This document shows, piece after piece, positions 1 through 6,361 of a stretch of DNA of 6,403 bases. Under the pieces are notes generated by a model that searched no databases, was not told the DNA's origin, and saw only the letters and a program-made list of their open reading frames with translations. The stretch is from Nitrospirota bacterium (GTDB lineage: Bacteria > Nitrospirota > Thermodesulfovibrionia > Thermodesulfovibrionales > Magnetobacteriaceae), in contig JADGAE010000108.1 in NCBI GenBank assembly GCA_015232165.1, forward strand, positions 1 to 6,403, written 5' to 3'. Both the position numbers and the translations under genes were made by a program. Position 1 is the first letter of the stretch. Each line of letters starts with the position of its first letter.

Positions 1-52
1 CTCCGCCCCCTCCTCAGACCTCCCCTGCAAGGGGACCAGTCCCCTTGACCCC
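1..52 (-). repeat. GC-rich two-hairpin repeat, copy 1 (cut by window edge)
   Basis: Bases 22-52 are an exact reverse complement of 5482-5512, and bases 1-10 match the reverse complement of 5521-5530. A 10-12 base variable linker joins the two blocks. Bases 28-47 contain a near-perfect hairpin, CAAGGGGAC / GTCCCCTTG, with a 2-base loop. By comparison with the complete copy at 5481-5540, base 1 of the window falls at the loop of the second hairpin (GGGGCGG-AG-CCGCCCC), so the other half is missing. Two copies with a conserved hairpin and variable linker suggest a dispersed extragenic palindromic repeat. A 10-bp palindrome, CCTGCGCAGG, follows at 55-64 and is not shared with the other copy. Confidence 0.85.
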
Positions 53-176
53 TTCCTGCGCAGGCTTGATTTTAAAAAAGGTAAGCTATTAACAATTCAC
101 AAACTTCTAACACACTTGCCCTGCACTGTCCTTCTTTCTTCACCATTTTTCTATCCAGGTGTGGTAATATATATAC

Positions 177-181
177 AAGGT
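177..181 (+). promoter_or_regulatory. Shine-Dalgarno site deciding the TTG start of ribF
   Basis: AAGGT lies 8 bases before the TTG at 190. No ATG or GTG occurs in frame between here and the conserved GNFDGVH motif at residues 22-28, so this site supports TTG as the start. No clear -35/-10 pair was found in 53-176. That stretch is AT-rich and includes a TAATAT at 165-170, which is too close to the ribosome site to be a convincing -10. Confidence 0.55.
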
Positions 182-189
182 ATTTTGGA

Positions 190-1140
190 TTGGATCTCGT
201 TAAGGGTTTAGATAACATAACAGGGCGGTACAAACGCCCGGTTTTAACGGTTGGGAACTTCGATGGCGTACACATGGGACATCAGAAGATATTTGCAGAG
301 GTTGTACGTCACGCACGCGATATTGATGGCACCGCCATTGTGATGACATTCGACCCGCATCCGGCGGTGTTTACCAACCCACAGTTGCAGATGAAGTTCC
401 TTACCCCCTTTGAGATCAAGGCCCGGTTGATTGAGAATTCGGAAGTTGATGTGCTCATCTGTATCGCCTTTAACAAGGAGTTTTCATCCCTTGTACCCGA
501 GCAGTTCATAAGGGAGGTACTTGTACAACGGATCGGTGTGGCACACGTAATAGTCGGTCACGGGTTTCGTTTTGGCAGGGGCAAGCAGGGGACGACTGAC
601 AACTTTCGCAGACTGAGCAAGCGATTCGGATTTGGATTTAACGTTGTGAGAAACGTCAGACGTGGCGGGATTGTGGTCAGCAGCAGCCGAATCAGGGAAC
701 TCCTGCTCGCGGGCGACATAGACCGGACCAACAGCCTCTTAGACAGACCATATTTTATTGACGGCATCGTCGTCAAGGGAAAGGACCGGGGCGGCAAGTG
801 TCTTGGCATCCCAACGGCCAACCTCTGCTGTGCCGATGAGTTCTTGCCATGTGGGGGTGTCTACGCCGTCCGTGCAAGGACCGATGACGACCTCCTTGAG
901 GGCGTGGCAAACGTTGGCCTAAACCCCACCTTTGGTGATAACGAGCTCTCTTGCGAGGTACACATCTTTGACTACAACGACGACCTCGTTGGCAACACTC
1001 TCAGGACGTACTTTATCAAGCGGTTGAGGGACGAAATGACATTTGCGTCGGTAGATGCGCTCAAGGCCCAGATAAACAAGGACATTGCCCAGGCCAAAGG
1101 GTTGCTAAGAAGACACAACAGGGTCTATGTCAATATCTAA
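190..1140 (+). CDS. ribF: Bifunctional riboflavin kinase / FAD synthetase RibF
   Basis: This cytoplasmic enzyme phosphorylates riboflavin to FMN and then adenylylates FMN to FAD. The N-terminal adenylyltransferase domain shows GNFDGVHMGHQ (residues 22-32, the nucleotidyltransferase HxGH signature), TFDPHP (53-58), GHGFRFGRGKQG (123-134) and SSSRIR (164-169). The C-terminal kinase domain shows GKCLGIPTANL (202-212), GVYAV (223-227), NVGLNPTF (241-248), EVHIFD (256-261) and RLRDEMTF (278-285). Its 316 residues are full length for the family. Translation starts at TTG, supported by AAGGT 8 bases upstream. Two mild oddities are glycine at residue 125, where the family usually has Asp or Asn before FRFG, and LVG (266-268) where LYG is usual. 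The gene is alone on its strand, and its last 36 bases overlap the end of the convergent priA. Function is assigned by motif recognition and is secure. Confidence 0.97.
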   Translation: MDLVKGLDNITGRYKRPVLTVGNFDGVHMGHQKIFAEVVRHARDIDGTAIVMTFDPHPAVFTNPQLQMKFLTPFEIKARLIENSEVDVLICIAFNKEFSSLVPEQFIREVLVQRIGVAHVIVGHGFRFGRGKQGTTDNFRRLSKRFGFGFNVVRNVRRGGIVVSSSRIRELLLAGDIDRTNSLLDRPYFIDGIVVKGKDRGGKCLGIPTANLCCADEFLPCGGVYAVRARTDDDLLEGVANVGLNPTFGDNELSCEVHIFDYNDDLVGNTLRTYFIKRLRDEMTFASVDALKAQINKDIAQAKGLLRRHNRVYVNI

Positions 1141-3039
1141 CCGGGCATCCTTCAACCCAAGGTCATTGACCTTCTCCTGGAGCCTTTGTATTTCGTGATT
1201 TAGCCCTTGTCGTCCCTTTGCCCTCAGACTGACCCGAATGCCGCCGTCAAACCCCTTGATGCTCGGCGTAAAGGCAATACACCCAAACGATTTGGTCACC
1301 CTGCGCAGCAGGTCTGCCGTTTTAGCCGTTGAATCTTCCCTATACATGATACTGACCAGGGCCATCTTCGAAAAAGGCGGATATGAAAGAGCCTTCCTGA
1401 CCCTCAGCTCGTGCATGACAAACCCCTCGTAGTTGTAACCCTGCAAGAGGACATAGAGCGGATTATGCGGCAGGGCGGTCTGGATGAAGATAAACTCTAC
1501 GGCCATTTCGGAGAGACTGAAGACGTCCTGAAAGAGTCTCTCCATTGCCTGATACTGCGGCAGGGCAAGGTACATGTCGGTCCCGACACAGACTATGCCC
1601 TTAAAATGCTTGTGCAGGTGTAGGGGCTTTAGGAGCATCTTGGTTGCTACAACGATGTTGGCGTCAACCGTCTTGGACAACACCCTGGAGGTCCTTGCTC
1701 GTTGTCCCCTTATGACGTCGCTGTCTATGCGCACCGTTGCGGTGTTTAGTCTCTGCCGGAGTATCTCTTCTATGCGTTGTGTGCCGCTGCCGACGGAGAT
1801 GAAATTGTATCCGTTGCATACGGGGCAGCAGTTGTGGGGGGTGGTCTTGTATCCGCAGCGGTTGCAGAGCAGTGTTCGGTCATCGGGGTTGGTCTGCTCG
1901 TTGCAGAGGACAAGAGGATGTGTAGTTACCGGTGGATGGCTGCATTTAGGGCAGGTTTGATAGAATCCGCAATCTGAACACATGGGTATGGCGTAGCCCT
2001 TTTTGTTTATGTAGACGAGGTTGGTGCCACTTCTGAGTTGCCTAAGTGCTCCGTAGGACAGCGGTTGTCGTGTCCTGGTCAGTTTGATCCTTGGTCTTGT
2101 CGGCAGGACGGGGCAGCGTATGAGCTGGTACCTGCCTGTAAGGGCATTGTAGAAAGAGGAGACCGATGGAGTGGCAGAGATAAGCAGGACGGTTGTTTCC
2201 TCTATCATACCGCGCATCACGGCTACGTCTCGCGCATGGTAGCGGGGGGATTTGTCGGACTTGTAAAACGGGCTGTGTTCTTCTAATACCACAATCAGTG
2301 AGGGTCTCTCCAGGGGGGCCAGGACTGCCGTCATCGTGCCCGCTACAAACCTGACGGCCCCTTCCACTATTGCCCTGTAGTTGTTGTTACGCCTGACCTT
2401 GGTCAGTCGACTGTGCAGGAGGCATATCTCCCCGGATGCCGCGTTACGGAGGAGTTCTGTGATGGCCGTTAGTTCATCGATCTCCGGAGATAGTATTATT
2501 GCGCTGTCGGTCAATCCAAGTGCCTCTAACATGTACCTTATACCATAGGCATGCGACGGGGCGTGCAGCAGGCTCACGGAGAAGGCCTTTTTCTCCAGGG
2601 CGCTCTTTATGGGGCTCAAGGTCTCCGGCGTTATCTCGAACTCTGACAAGGAAGGCAGGTTGACCCCTTTTGGTGGGGCGGTTTGTCGTACAGCCTTTTT
2701 CGAGACGTTGGTCTTGATTAGCGAGTCGAGGTCTGGCAGCATGGCCCTGAGCACAAGGCCTGGTTCTGCGTAGTAGTACTGTCCGAGCCATTGGAGCAGC
2801 TTCAGGTGCGCCTCTGATACGGCCGGTTTGTCGTTGTGAACCGCCGTGATCTCTTTCAGTATGTAAGGCCTTTCATCATCAACTCTCCGGTTGTAGTCAA
2901 TGATGATGCCTTCTTGTTCCTTATCCTTTATTGGCGCTGAGACTATCATCCCCCTGACTGCCCTCTGACGCAAACGCTCAGGGCAGATGTACGTCAGAGG
3001 CATGAGGTAGACAGGAAAAAGTACGTCTATTAAAAACAT
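1105..3039 (-). CDS. priA: Primosomal protein N' PriA, apparent pseudohelicase
   Basis: PriA recognises abandoned replication forks and helps reload the replisome. Residues are numbered from an in-frame TTG at 3057, giving 650 aa. The chosen ATG at 3039 is residue 7, gives 644 aa, and fits the usual PriA N-terminus. In order: 3'-DNA-binding domain (about 7-70), winged helix (about 80-108, LLQWLGQYY), remnant helicase lobe 1 (about 150-300, SPEI 190-193, SATPS 294-298), zinc-binding insert (C360, C363, C369, C372, C398, C401, C411, C414), lobe 2, and a C-terminal domain ending in DIDIDP. The ATPase parts are degraded. The Walker A site (normally GxTGSGKT) reads APSHAYGI at 166-173, DEEH reads LEEH at 258-261, motif V (GTQMxxKGHDF) reads ATKMLLKPLHL at 471-481, and motif VI (QVxGRAGR) reads DVFSLSEM at 511-518. 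The frame is open and the fold landmarks are kept, so it looks like a functional non-helicase PriA. It is about 80-90 residues shorter than the 732-residue E. coli protein. Confidence 0.93.
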   Translation of the reverse strand: MFLIDVLFPVYLMPLTYICPERLRQRAVRGMIVSAPIKDKEQEGIIIDYNRRVDDERPYILKEITAVHNDKPAVSEAHLKLLQWLGQYYYAEPGLVLRAMLPDLDSLIKTNVSKKAVRQTAPPKGVNLPSLSEFEITPETLSPIKSALEKKAFSVSLLHAPSHAYGIRYMLEALGLTDSAIILSPEIDELTAITELLRNAASGEICLLHSRLTKVRRNNNYRAIVEGAVRFVAGTMTAVLAPLERPSLIVVLEEHSPFYKSDKSPRYHARDVAVMRGMIEETTVLLISATPSVSSFYNALTGRYQLIRCPVLPTRPRIKLTRTRQPLSYGALRQLRSGTNLVYINKKGYAIPMCSDCGFYQTCPKCSHPPVTTHPLVLCNEQTNPDDRTLLCNRCGYKTTPHNCCPVCNGYNFISVGSGTQRIEEILRQRLNTATVRIDSDVIRGQRARTSRVLSKTVDANIVVATKMLLKPLHLHKHFKGIVCVGTDMYLALPQYQAMERLFQDVFSLSEMAVEFIFIQTALPHNPLYVLLQGYNYEGFVMHELRVRKALSYPPFSKMALVSIMYREDSTAKTADLLRRVTKSFGCIAFTPSIKGFDGGIRVSLRAKGRQGLNHEIQRLQEKVNDLGLKDARLDIDIDPVVSS

Positions 3040-3045
3040 TGACAA

Positions 3046-3054
3046 ATTATAGCA
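3046..3054 (-). promoter_or_regulatory. Extended -10 promoter at the priA start
   Basis: On the minus strand the bases read TGCTATAAT, a perfect extended -10 element (TGnTATAAT). Six bases separate it from the priA ATG at 3039, which puts the expected transcription start on the A of that ATG and so predicts a leaderless mRNA. No Shine-Dalgarno sequence precedes either the ATG or the alternative TTG at 3057. No good -35 hexamer lies 16-18 bases upstream, which extended -10 promoters can do without. The element sits inside the longer TTG-started reading frame, another reason to prefer 3039. Confidence 0.6.
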
Positions 3055-3117
3055 CAAAAGAATAGAAACAAGGGGGAGCTAAGGGCAGTGGCCGCAGGAT
3101 TTGTCAGTTTATAGGGC

Positions 3118-3153
3118 AGGCTCGCCAGATTTAGTTCAAATGGCGCAGTGCCT
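3118..3153. other. Interrupted inverted repeat in the argS-priA gap
   Basis: The 158-bp gap between argS and priA (3058-3215) has no gene that can be supported. It contains an imperfect hairpin with outer arms AGGC / GCCT, inner arms CGCCA / TGGCG and a 13-base loop, with an asymmetric internal bulge. On the strand of argS no T-run follows, so it is not a canonical intrinsic terminator. It could be a weak terminator, a processing site or chance. No tRNA or riboswitch was recognised in the gap. Confidence 0.3.
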
Positions 3154-3215
3154 ATTTGTCAACCATCCCTTTACGGGGTCAAGAGGGCTTCTTTGTGGCC
3201 TGTGCGTAAGGTGAG

Positions 3216-4868
3216 TTACATCAATTTCGGCGCTGACAGGCCAAGTATCCTTAAACCTTCTTCGAGGACTATGCTGATGCAGGCACACATCAGGAGTCTT
3301 GCGTCGGTGAGGGGGCCGTCCTCCGTGAGTATCCTGTACTTGTTGTAATAAGGATGGAATATGGCCGCAAGCTCTTGCAGGTAGAATGTTATCCGGTGTG
3401 GTTCACGGCTTCTGACCGCACCCTGAAAGGTCATCGGGTAGAGTACCAGTTTCTTTATTATTTGCAGTTCTTCCTCGGCATTAAGACACGAAAGGTCTAT
3501 AGAGTCAATCCTGTCGCTAAACAGGCTGGACATGTCCGTCCGGTGTTTTTTGAAGAGGCTGTTGATCCTGGCATATGCGTACTGGACGTAGAAGACGGGG
3601 TTTTCCGAGGACTGTTTCTTGGCCGCCTCCAGGTCAAAATCCAGGTGGCTGTCTGACCTCCTGGTCATGAAGATGAACTTGGTTGTGTCAGAGCCGATCT
3701 CCCCGATGACATCCTTGAGGGTGATGAACTCCCCTGCCCTCTTTGACATCTGTACCGGCTTACCGTCCCTCAGCAGGGAGACCATCTGGACCAGCAGGAC
3801 GGTCAGTCTCGATTCCTGAAGTCCCTCCGCCCTCAACACCGCCTTGACCCGCGGGATGTACCCGTGATGGTCGGCCCCCCAGATGTTGATTAACTCGTCG
3901 TAGCCGCGCCCTATCTTCATCACGTGATAGGCCAGGTCGGATGCAAAGTACGTGTACTGGCCATCCTGCTTGATGATGACCCTGTCCTTGTCATCCCCCA
4001 GCTCCGAGGACTTAAACCACACAGCGCCGTCCTTATCATAGACGTAGCCCTTGTCGCGCAGACTGTCAATCCCCCCCTTGACCATACCGCCGTCAAACAG
4101 GAGTCGCTCGCTCTGCCAGTTATCAAAGTGCACGCCAAAGGAGTCAAGGGCCTCTTTGACCTCTTCCAGCATCTTACGGTAGGAGTAATCAATAAAGTGT
4201 TGCGCACAGTTGTCGAAATCAACGCCGATGTAGCGGTTGCCATCCGTGGAGGCAAGCTCGCCTGCAATGCGCTCTACCAGCTCACCGCGATACCCCTCTT
4301 CGGGGTATGGACAGGGGTTTTCCAGCAGGGTGTTGTAGGCCGCAAACACGCTCTGACCAAGGAGTCTCACCTGTCTGCCGGCGTCGTTTATGTAGAACTC
4401 CCGCTCAACCGCGTAACCGGCGGTTTGCAGGAGGTTTGACAGGGCATTGCCCAGGGCCGCCCCCCGACCATGTCCAACGTGCAGCGGCCCGGTGGGATTT
4501 GCGCTGACAAACTCTATCAACACCCTCTTGCCACGACCCACATCGACACTCAAACGCAACTGCCGCTCCCTGTACAGAAGCCTGAGCTGCTCGTACAGGT
4601 AGTCTTTATTGAACCTGAAGTTTATAAAACCCGGTCCTGCAATCTCTATGGTGTCAAATGCCGCAATATCGCCCCGGGGCATCTCCTTAATTGCGGCGAT
4701 GATCTCCTGCGCTATGACCCTCGGGGGCTTACGCAAGACACCGGCAAGCCCCAGGGCCACCGGCGTCGATACATCCCCCTGCGACTGCATCTTTGGTATC
4801 TCCACTTCCACGTAATCGGCCTCTATGCCCATACCGGTAACGGCCTTTAAGACAAGTTCTTTTATCAT
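3216..4868 (-). CDS. argS: Arginyl-tRNA synthetase (class I)
   Basis: ArgS charges tRNA-Arg with arginine using ATP in the cytoplasm. Its 550 residues are normal for the family. The N-terminal tRNA D-loop-binding domain occupies about 1-90. The class I catalytic core follows, with VSANPTGPLHVGHGRG (121-136) holding HVGH at 130-133, then YFASDLAYH (307-315), GADHHGYIPR (331-340) and QMSKRAG (373-379), the KMSKS equivalent. The anticodon-binding domain begins near 425 (VQYAYARI) and ends with the family-typical LSAPKLM. The ATG at 4868 has an AGGGGA ribosome site at 4874-4879, 5 bases away. It begins 18 bp after the DUF29 stop codon on the same strand, so the two are probably cotranscribed. All catalytic motifs are intact. 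Confidence 0.98.
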   Translation of the reverse strand: MIKELVLKAVTGMGIEADYVEVEIPKMQSQGDVSTPVALGLAGVLRKPPRVIAQEIIAAIKEMPRGDIAAFDTIEIAGPGFINFRFNKDYLYEQLRLLYRERQLRLSVDVGRGKRVLIEFVSANPTGPLHVGHGRGAALGNALSNLLQTAGYAVEREFYINDAGRQVRLLGQSVFAAYNTLLENPCPYPEEGYRGELVERIAGELASTDGNRYIGVDFDNCAQHFIDYSYRKMLEEVKEALDSFGVHFDNWQSERLLFDGGMVKGGIDSLRDKGYVYDKDGAVWFKSSELGDDKDRVIIKQDGQYTYFASDLAYHVMKIGRGYDELINIWGADHHGYIPRVKAVLRAEGLQESRLTVLLVQMVSLLRDGKPVQMSKRAGEFITLKDVIGEIGSDTTKFIFMTRRSDSHLDFDLEAAKKQSSENPVFYVQYAYARINSLFKKHRTDMSSLFSDRIDSIDLSCLNAEEELQIIKKLVLYPMTFQGAVRSREPHRITFYLQELAAIFHPYYNKYRILTEDGPLTDARLLMCACISIVLEEGLRILGLSAPKLM

Positions 4869-4886
4869 AAAATTCCCCTATAAGGA

Positions 4887-5366
4887 CTATTCAGGCAGGA
4901 AACCATCATCCATCAATTGTTCAAAGGTATAAGGACAGGTAGCAGGCAAGTCCTTTATCTTAATTTTCGTTTCAACTTCAAACATACGTTTAGCTGTTAT
5001 AAATTCTTTATCTATAACGGTTTCTATATTATTCTTCAGACTTGGACTGTTCTCAAGTAAACGTTCAATCTCTGCTCTTTGAGTAATTATTGTTGTCCCC
5101 CAGCTTCTGGAGCGCCGTTTTGGTTGATACTGCCATTTTAAGAGATGCATTATTAATACTACTAATCGACTTGCCAGTTCCCTCTTGCTACTGTTACCCA
5201 TGTATTCCAGTTCCTCTGCTATATTTTCTATGTCTAACTCCGTCAATCTGCCTTGTCGAAGCAGGTTGGCATTATGAAGCGTCCACTGGTAAAAATCACT
5301 GTCATAGAGTGATTTCTCATTGCTCGTGTCCATATGTGTCAAGGTGTCCATGAGGTATTGTAGCAT
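4887..5366 (-). CDS. DUF29 family protein
   Basis: This small soluble protein of unknown function matches the DUF29 family along its whole length. The hallmarks are SLYDSDFYQWTL (19-30), ANLLRQGRLTELDIENIAEE (33-52), EYMGNSSKREL (54-64), HLLKWQYQP (74-82), SWGTTI (88-93), SPSLK (107-111), and the C-terminal PATCPYTFEQLMDDGFLPE (141-159). There is no signal peptide or membrane segment. The start is uncertain: ATG codons at 5366, 5351 and 5333 are all in frame upstream of the first conserved residues, and only the 5366 codon has even a weak purine-rich AAGAG upstream. DUF29 genes are common in cyanobacteria and some environmental Proteobacteria and Nitrospirota, often in many copies. No activity is known to me. 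The base composition is more AT-rich than argS and priA, which may indicate a separate origin. Its stop lies 18 bp before argS. Confidence 0.88.
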   Translation of the reverse strand: MLQYLMDTLTHMDTSNEKSLYDSDFYQWTLHNANLLRQGRLTELDIENIAEELEYMGNSSKRELASRLVVLIMHLLKWQYQPKRRSRSWGTTIITQRAEIERLLENSPSLKNNIETVIDKEFITAKRMFEVETKIKIKDLPATCPYTFEQLMDDGFLPE

Positions 5367-5430
5367 AAATCTCTTGTCTTTTGTTTGATGAAATCGTTGA
5401 TTTTCAGGAGTGAGGGTGACAGCAGTCTAT

Positions 5431-5466
5431 ACTGAAGTGACACAGGTTTTTTCAGGCATGATAATT
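5431..5466 (+). repeat. 36-bp dispersed repeat, copy A
   Basis: This copy matches 6352-6387 in the same orientation at 31 of 36 positions, without gaps, and all five differences are transitions. The preceding TAT (5428-5430) is also shared. The shared core includes ACTGAA, TGACAC, GTTTTTTC and ATAATT. The second copy abruptly ends a reading frame, so this sequence is probably the end of a mobile or miniature element. Confidence 0.8.
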
Positions 5467-5480
5467 GAGTGTGAAATAAT

Positions 5481-5540
5481 GGGGTCAAGGGGACTGGTCC
5501 CCTTGCAGGGGGTTCTAAAGGGGGGCGGAGCCGCCCCTTT
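5481..5540 (+). repeat. GC-rich two-hairpin repeat, complete copy 2
   Basis: Hairpin 1 is CAAGGGGACTGGTCCCCTTG, with a 9-bp stem and 2-base loop. Hairpin 2 is GGGGCGG-AG-CCGCCCC at 5522-5537, with flanking AAA / TTT that can extend the stem around a small bulge. On the plus strand hairpin 2 runs into TTTCTTTCTT, which resembles an intrinsic terminator, though no plus-strand gene ends just upstream. The copy is inverted relative to bases 1-52, with an exact 31-bp match across hairpin 1. It is consistent with a genome-wide extragenic palindromic repeat. Confidence 0.85.
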
Positions 5541-5637
5541 CTTTCTTGTATGCAGGCAATTTTGATACCCTAAAAAACTCGAATTCGATCAGTCTACAAT
5601 CTTGATTTTCAGCCGGGATAAACTCACCGCCAAGAGC

Positions 5638-5730
5638 ATGAAGCATCGTTCATGGTATGTGAACGAACATTCATGTCGGGATGGGTGGTTATGTTTAGAC
5701 CTGCGGTTTTGCATATGAAGCATCGTTCAT
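5638..5730. repeat. Three operator-like half-sites upstream of the regulator fragment
   Basis: ATGAAGCATCGTTCAT occurs exactly at 5638-5653 and again at 5715-5730. Between them, 5660-5674 is the same half-site inverted: its reverse complement matches 5638-5652 at 12 of 15 positions. The first two half-sites form an interrupted palindrome with inner arms CGTTCA / TGAACG and a 7-base spacer. The third stands about 40 bases downstream. The arrangement resembles a binding site for a dimeric regulator with an accessory half-site, located 150-245 bp before the GTG of the downstream gene. Which protein binds it, if any, is unknown. Confidence 0.55.
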
Positions 5731-5881
5731 AGTGCCAGTATCCTCTAATTTTATATGCCATAACGGTCAAATGCGAGATTTGTGTATTTAGACGATCTCC
5801 CTCAGTCTATGCAGGAGTTGGTATAAATATTGATACATATTTAAATATATATTAGGCGATATATGGAAAGGTGATAATAGA

Positions 5882-6361
5882 GTGAGCAATATTATACCCA
5901 CTAAGATCATGACTCCTTGTGTTCAGACGGTATTGCAACGGCAGAGATGCTTCCGGATTATGGATACCGCCCTGGCTAAACCTGTTGTATGGGTATCGGC
6001 ACCGGCAGGGGCAGGAAAGACCACGCTGGTAGCAAGCTACCTTGATGCCAGGGGGGGGGCTGCGCTGTGGTATCGTATGGACGAAAGAGACGTTGACGTA
6101 ACGTTTTTTTTCTCATACATGCAAAAGGCTCTTAAAATACACAAGCCGGTTGAAAGTATGACATTGCCTGATTTGGCGGACAAAAACTTAAAAAACATTA
6201 ATTCCTTCTCAATTCTGTACTTTGAACGACTATTTGAAACGTTACAACCTCCGTGTGTACTGGTCTTTGACGATTATCAGGATATCCCGGACAAATCGAT
6301 CCTCCATGAAGTGTTGAGCAAAGGACTATCTTTATTGCCTGAAGGGATTATACTGAAATGA
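5882..6361 (+). pseudogene. Truncated MalT/AfsR-like STAND ATPase regulator, N-terminal fragment
   Basis: Intact relatives are large one-component transcription regulators with a STAND-type NTPase, TPR-like sensor repeats and a DNA-binding domain. Only the start of the NTPase is present, 159 residues instead of several hundred to over 1000. Visible are the N-terminal lead-in (1-35), Walker A APAGAGKTT (40-48), the ALWYRMDERD segment (61-70) and Walker B VLVFDDYQD (126-134). The frame stops after LPEGIILK, where relatives continue into a conserved SR segment, and the stop TGA (6359-6361) lies inside repeat copy B. The GTG start has a strong AAGGTGAT ribosome site at 5868-5875, 6 bases away. 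A run of nine G (6051-6059) and one of eight T (6104-6111) lie in frame and could slip. Without sensor and DNA-binding parts it should not regulate. The rest may lie beyond the inserted element. Confidence 0.75.

Larger units (their letters stand above)
5431..5593. mobile_element. Candidate 163-bp MITE-like element
   Basis: The left end is repeat copy A (5431-5466). Bases 5558-5593 resemble its reverse complement without gaps: 23 of 36 positions match copy A and 26 of 36 match the inverted copy at 6352-6387. The matches include AAAAAACTCG and the outer CAGT, so the ends read ACTG...CAGT. No coding capacity lies between them, and the GC two-hairpin repeat occupies the centre, possibly as a nested insertion. 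No clear target-site duplication is visible. The A-run inflates the match, so the right end is tentative. Confidence 0.4.
5367..5881. other. 515-bp gene-free region, repeat-rich
   Basis: No coding region is supported here on either strand. From left to right it holds the DUF29 upstream region, the 36-bp repeat copy A (5431), the GC two-hairpin repeat (5481-5540), a weak inverted partner of copy A (5558-5593), three operator-like half-sites (5638-5730), and an AT-rich leader (about 5820-5860) before the truncated regulator. Bases 5818-5823 (TTGGTA) with TTAAAT at 5841-5846, 17 bases apart, are the best promoter candidate for that gene and are a weak one. The motif TTGATTTTCAG occurs at 5397 and again at 5602. 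Confidence 0.6.

Noticed and set aside
53..110. Remnant of the 36-bp repeat next to GC repeat copy 1
   Set aside because: An A-run and a short AT-rich match occur at a similar place, but there is no extended alignment with the flank of copy 2.
1574..1977. Cys-rich overlapping open frames on the plus strand opposite priA
   Set aside because: They are antisense to the PriA zinc-binding region, and their composition follows from that. There is no ribosome site or family resemblance.
2950..3057. Frameshift or sequencing error as the cause of the degraded PriA motifs
   Set aside because: Family landmarks continue in one frame from the N-terminus to the C-terminal DIDIDP, and the changes are substitutions scattered at separate motifs.
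3058..3215. Possible tRNA (TTCAAAT resembling a T-loop at about 3135)
   Set aside because: No acceptor, D-arm or anticodon stem could be paired around it.
3924..4439. 171-residue open frame on the plus strand opposite argS
   Set aside because: It lies wholly within argS, which has intact catalytic motifs, and its translation shows no recognisable domain. It is a shadow frame.
5090..5353. 87-residue plus-strand frame opposite DUF29
   Set aside because: DUF29 matches its family from end to end on the minus strand, and this frame has no supporting signal.
5638..5730. CRISPR-like repeats
   Set aside because: Only two direct copies 16 bp long plus one inverted degenerate copy, with unequal spacing and no cas genes.
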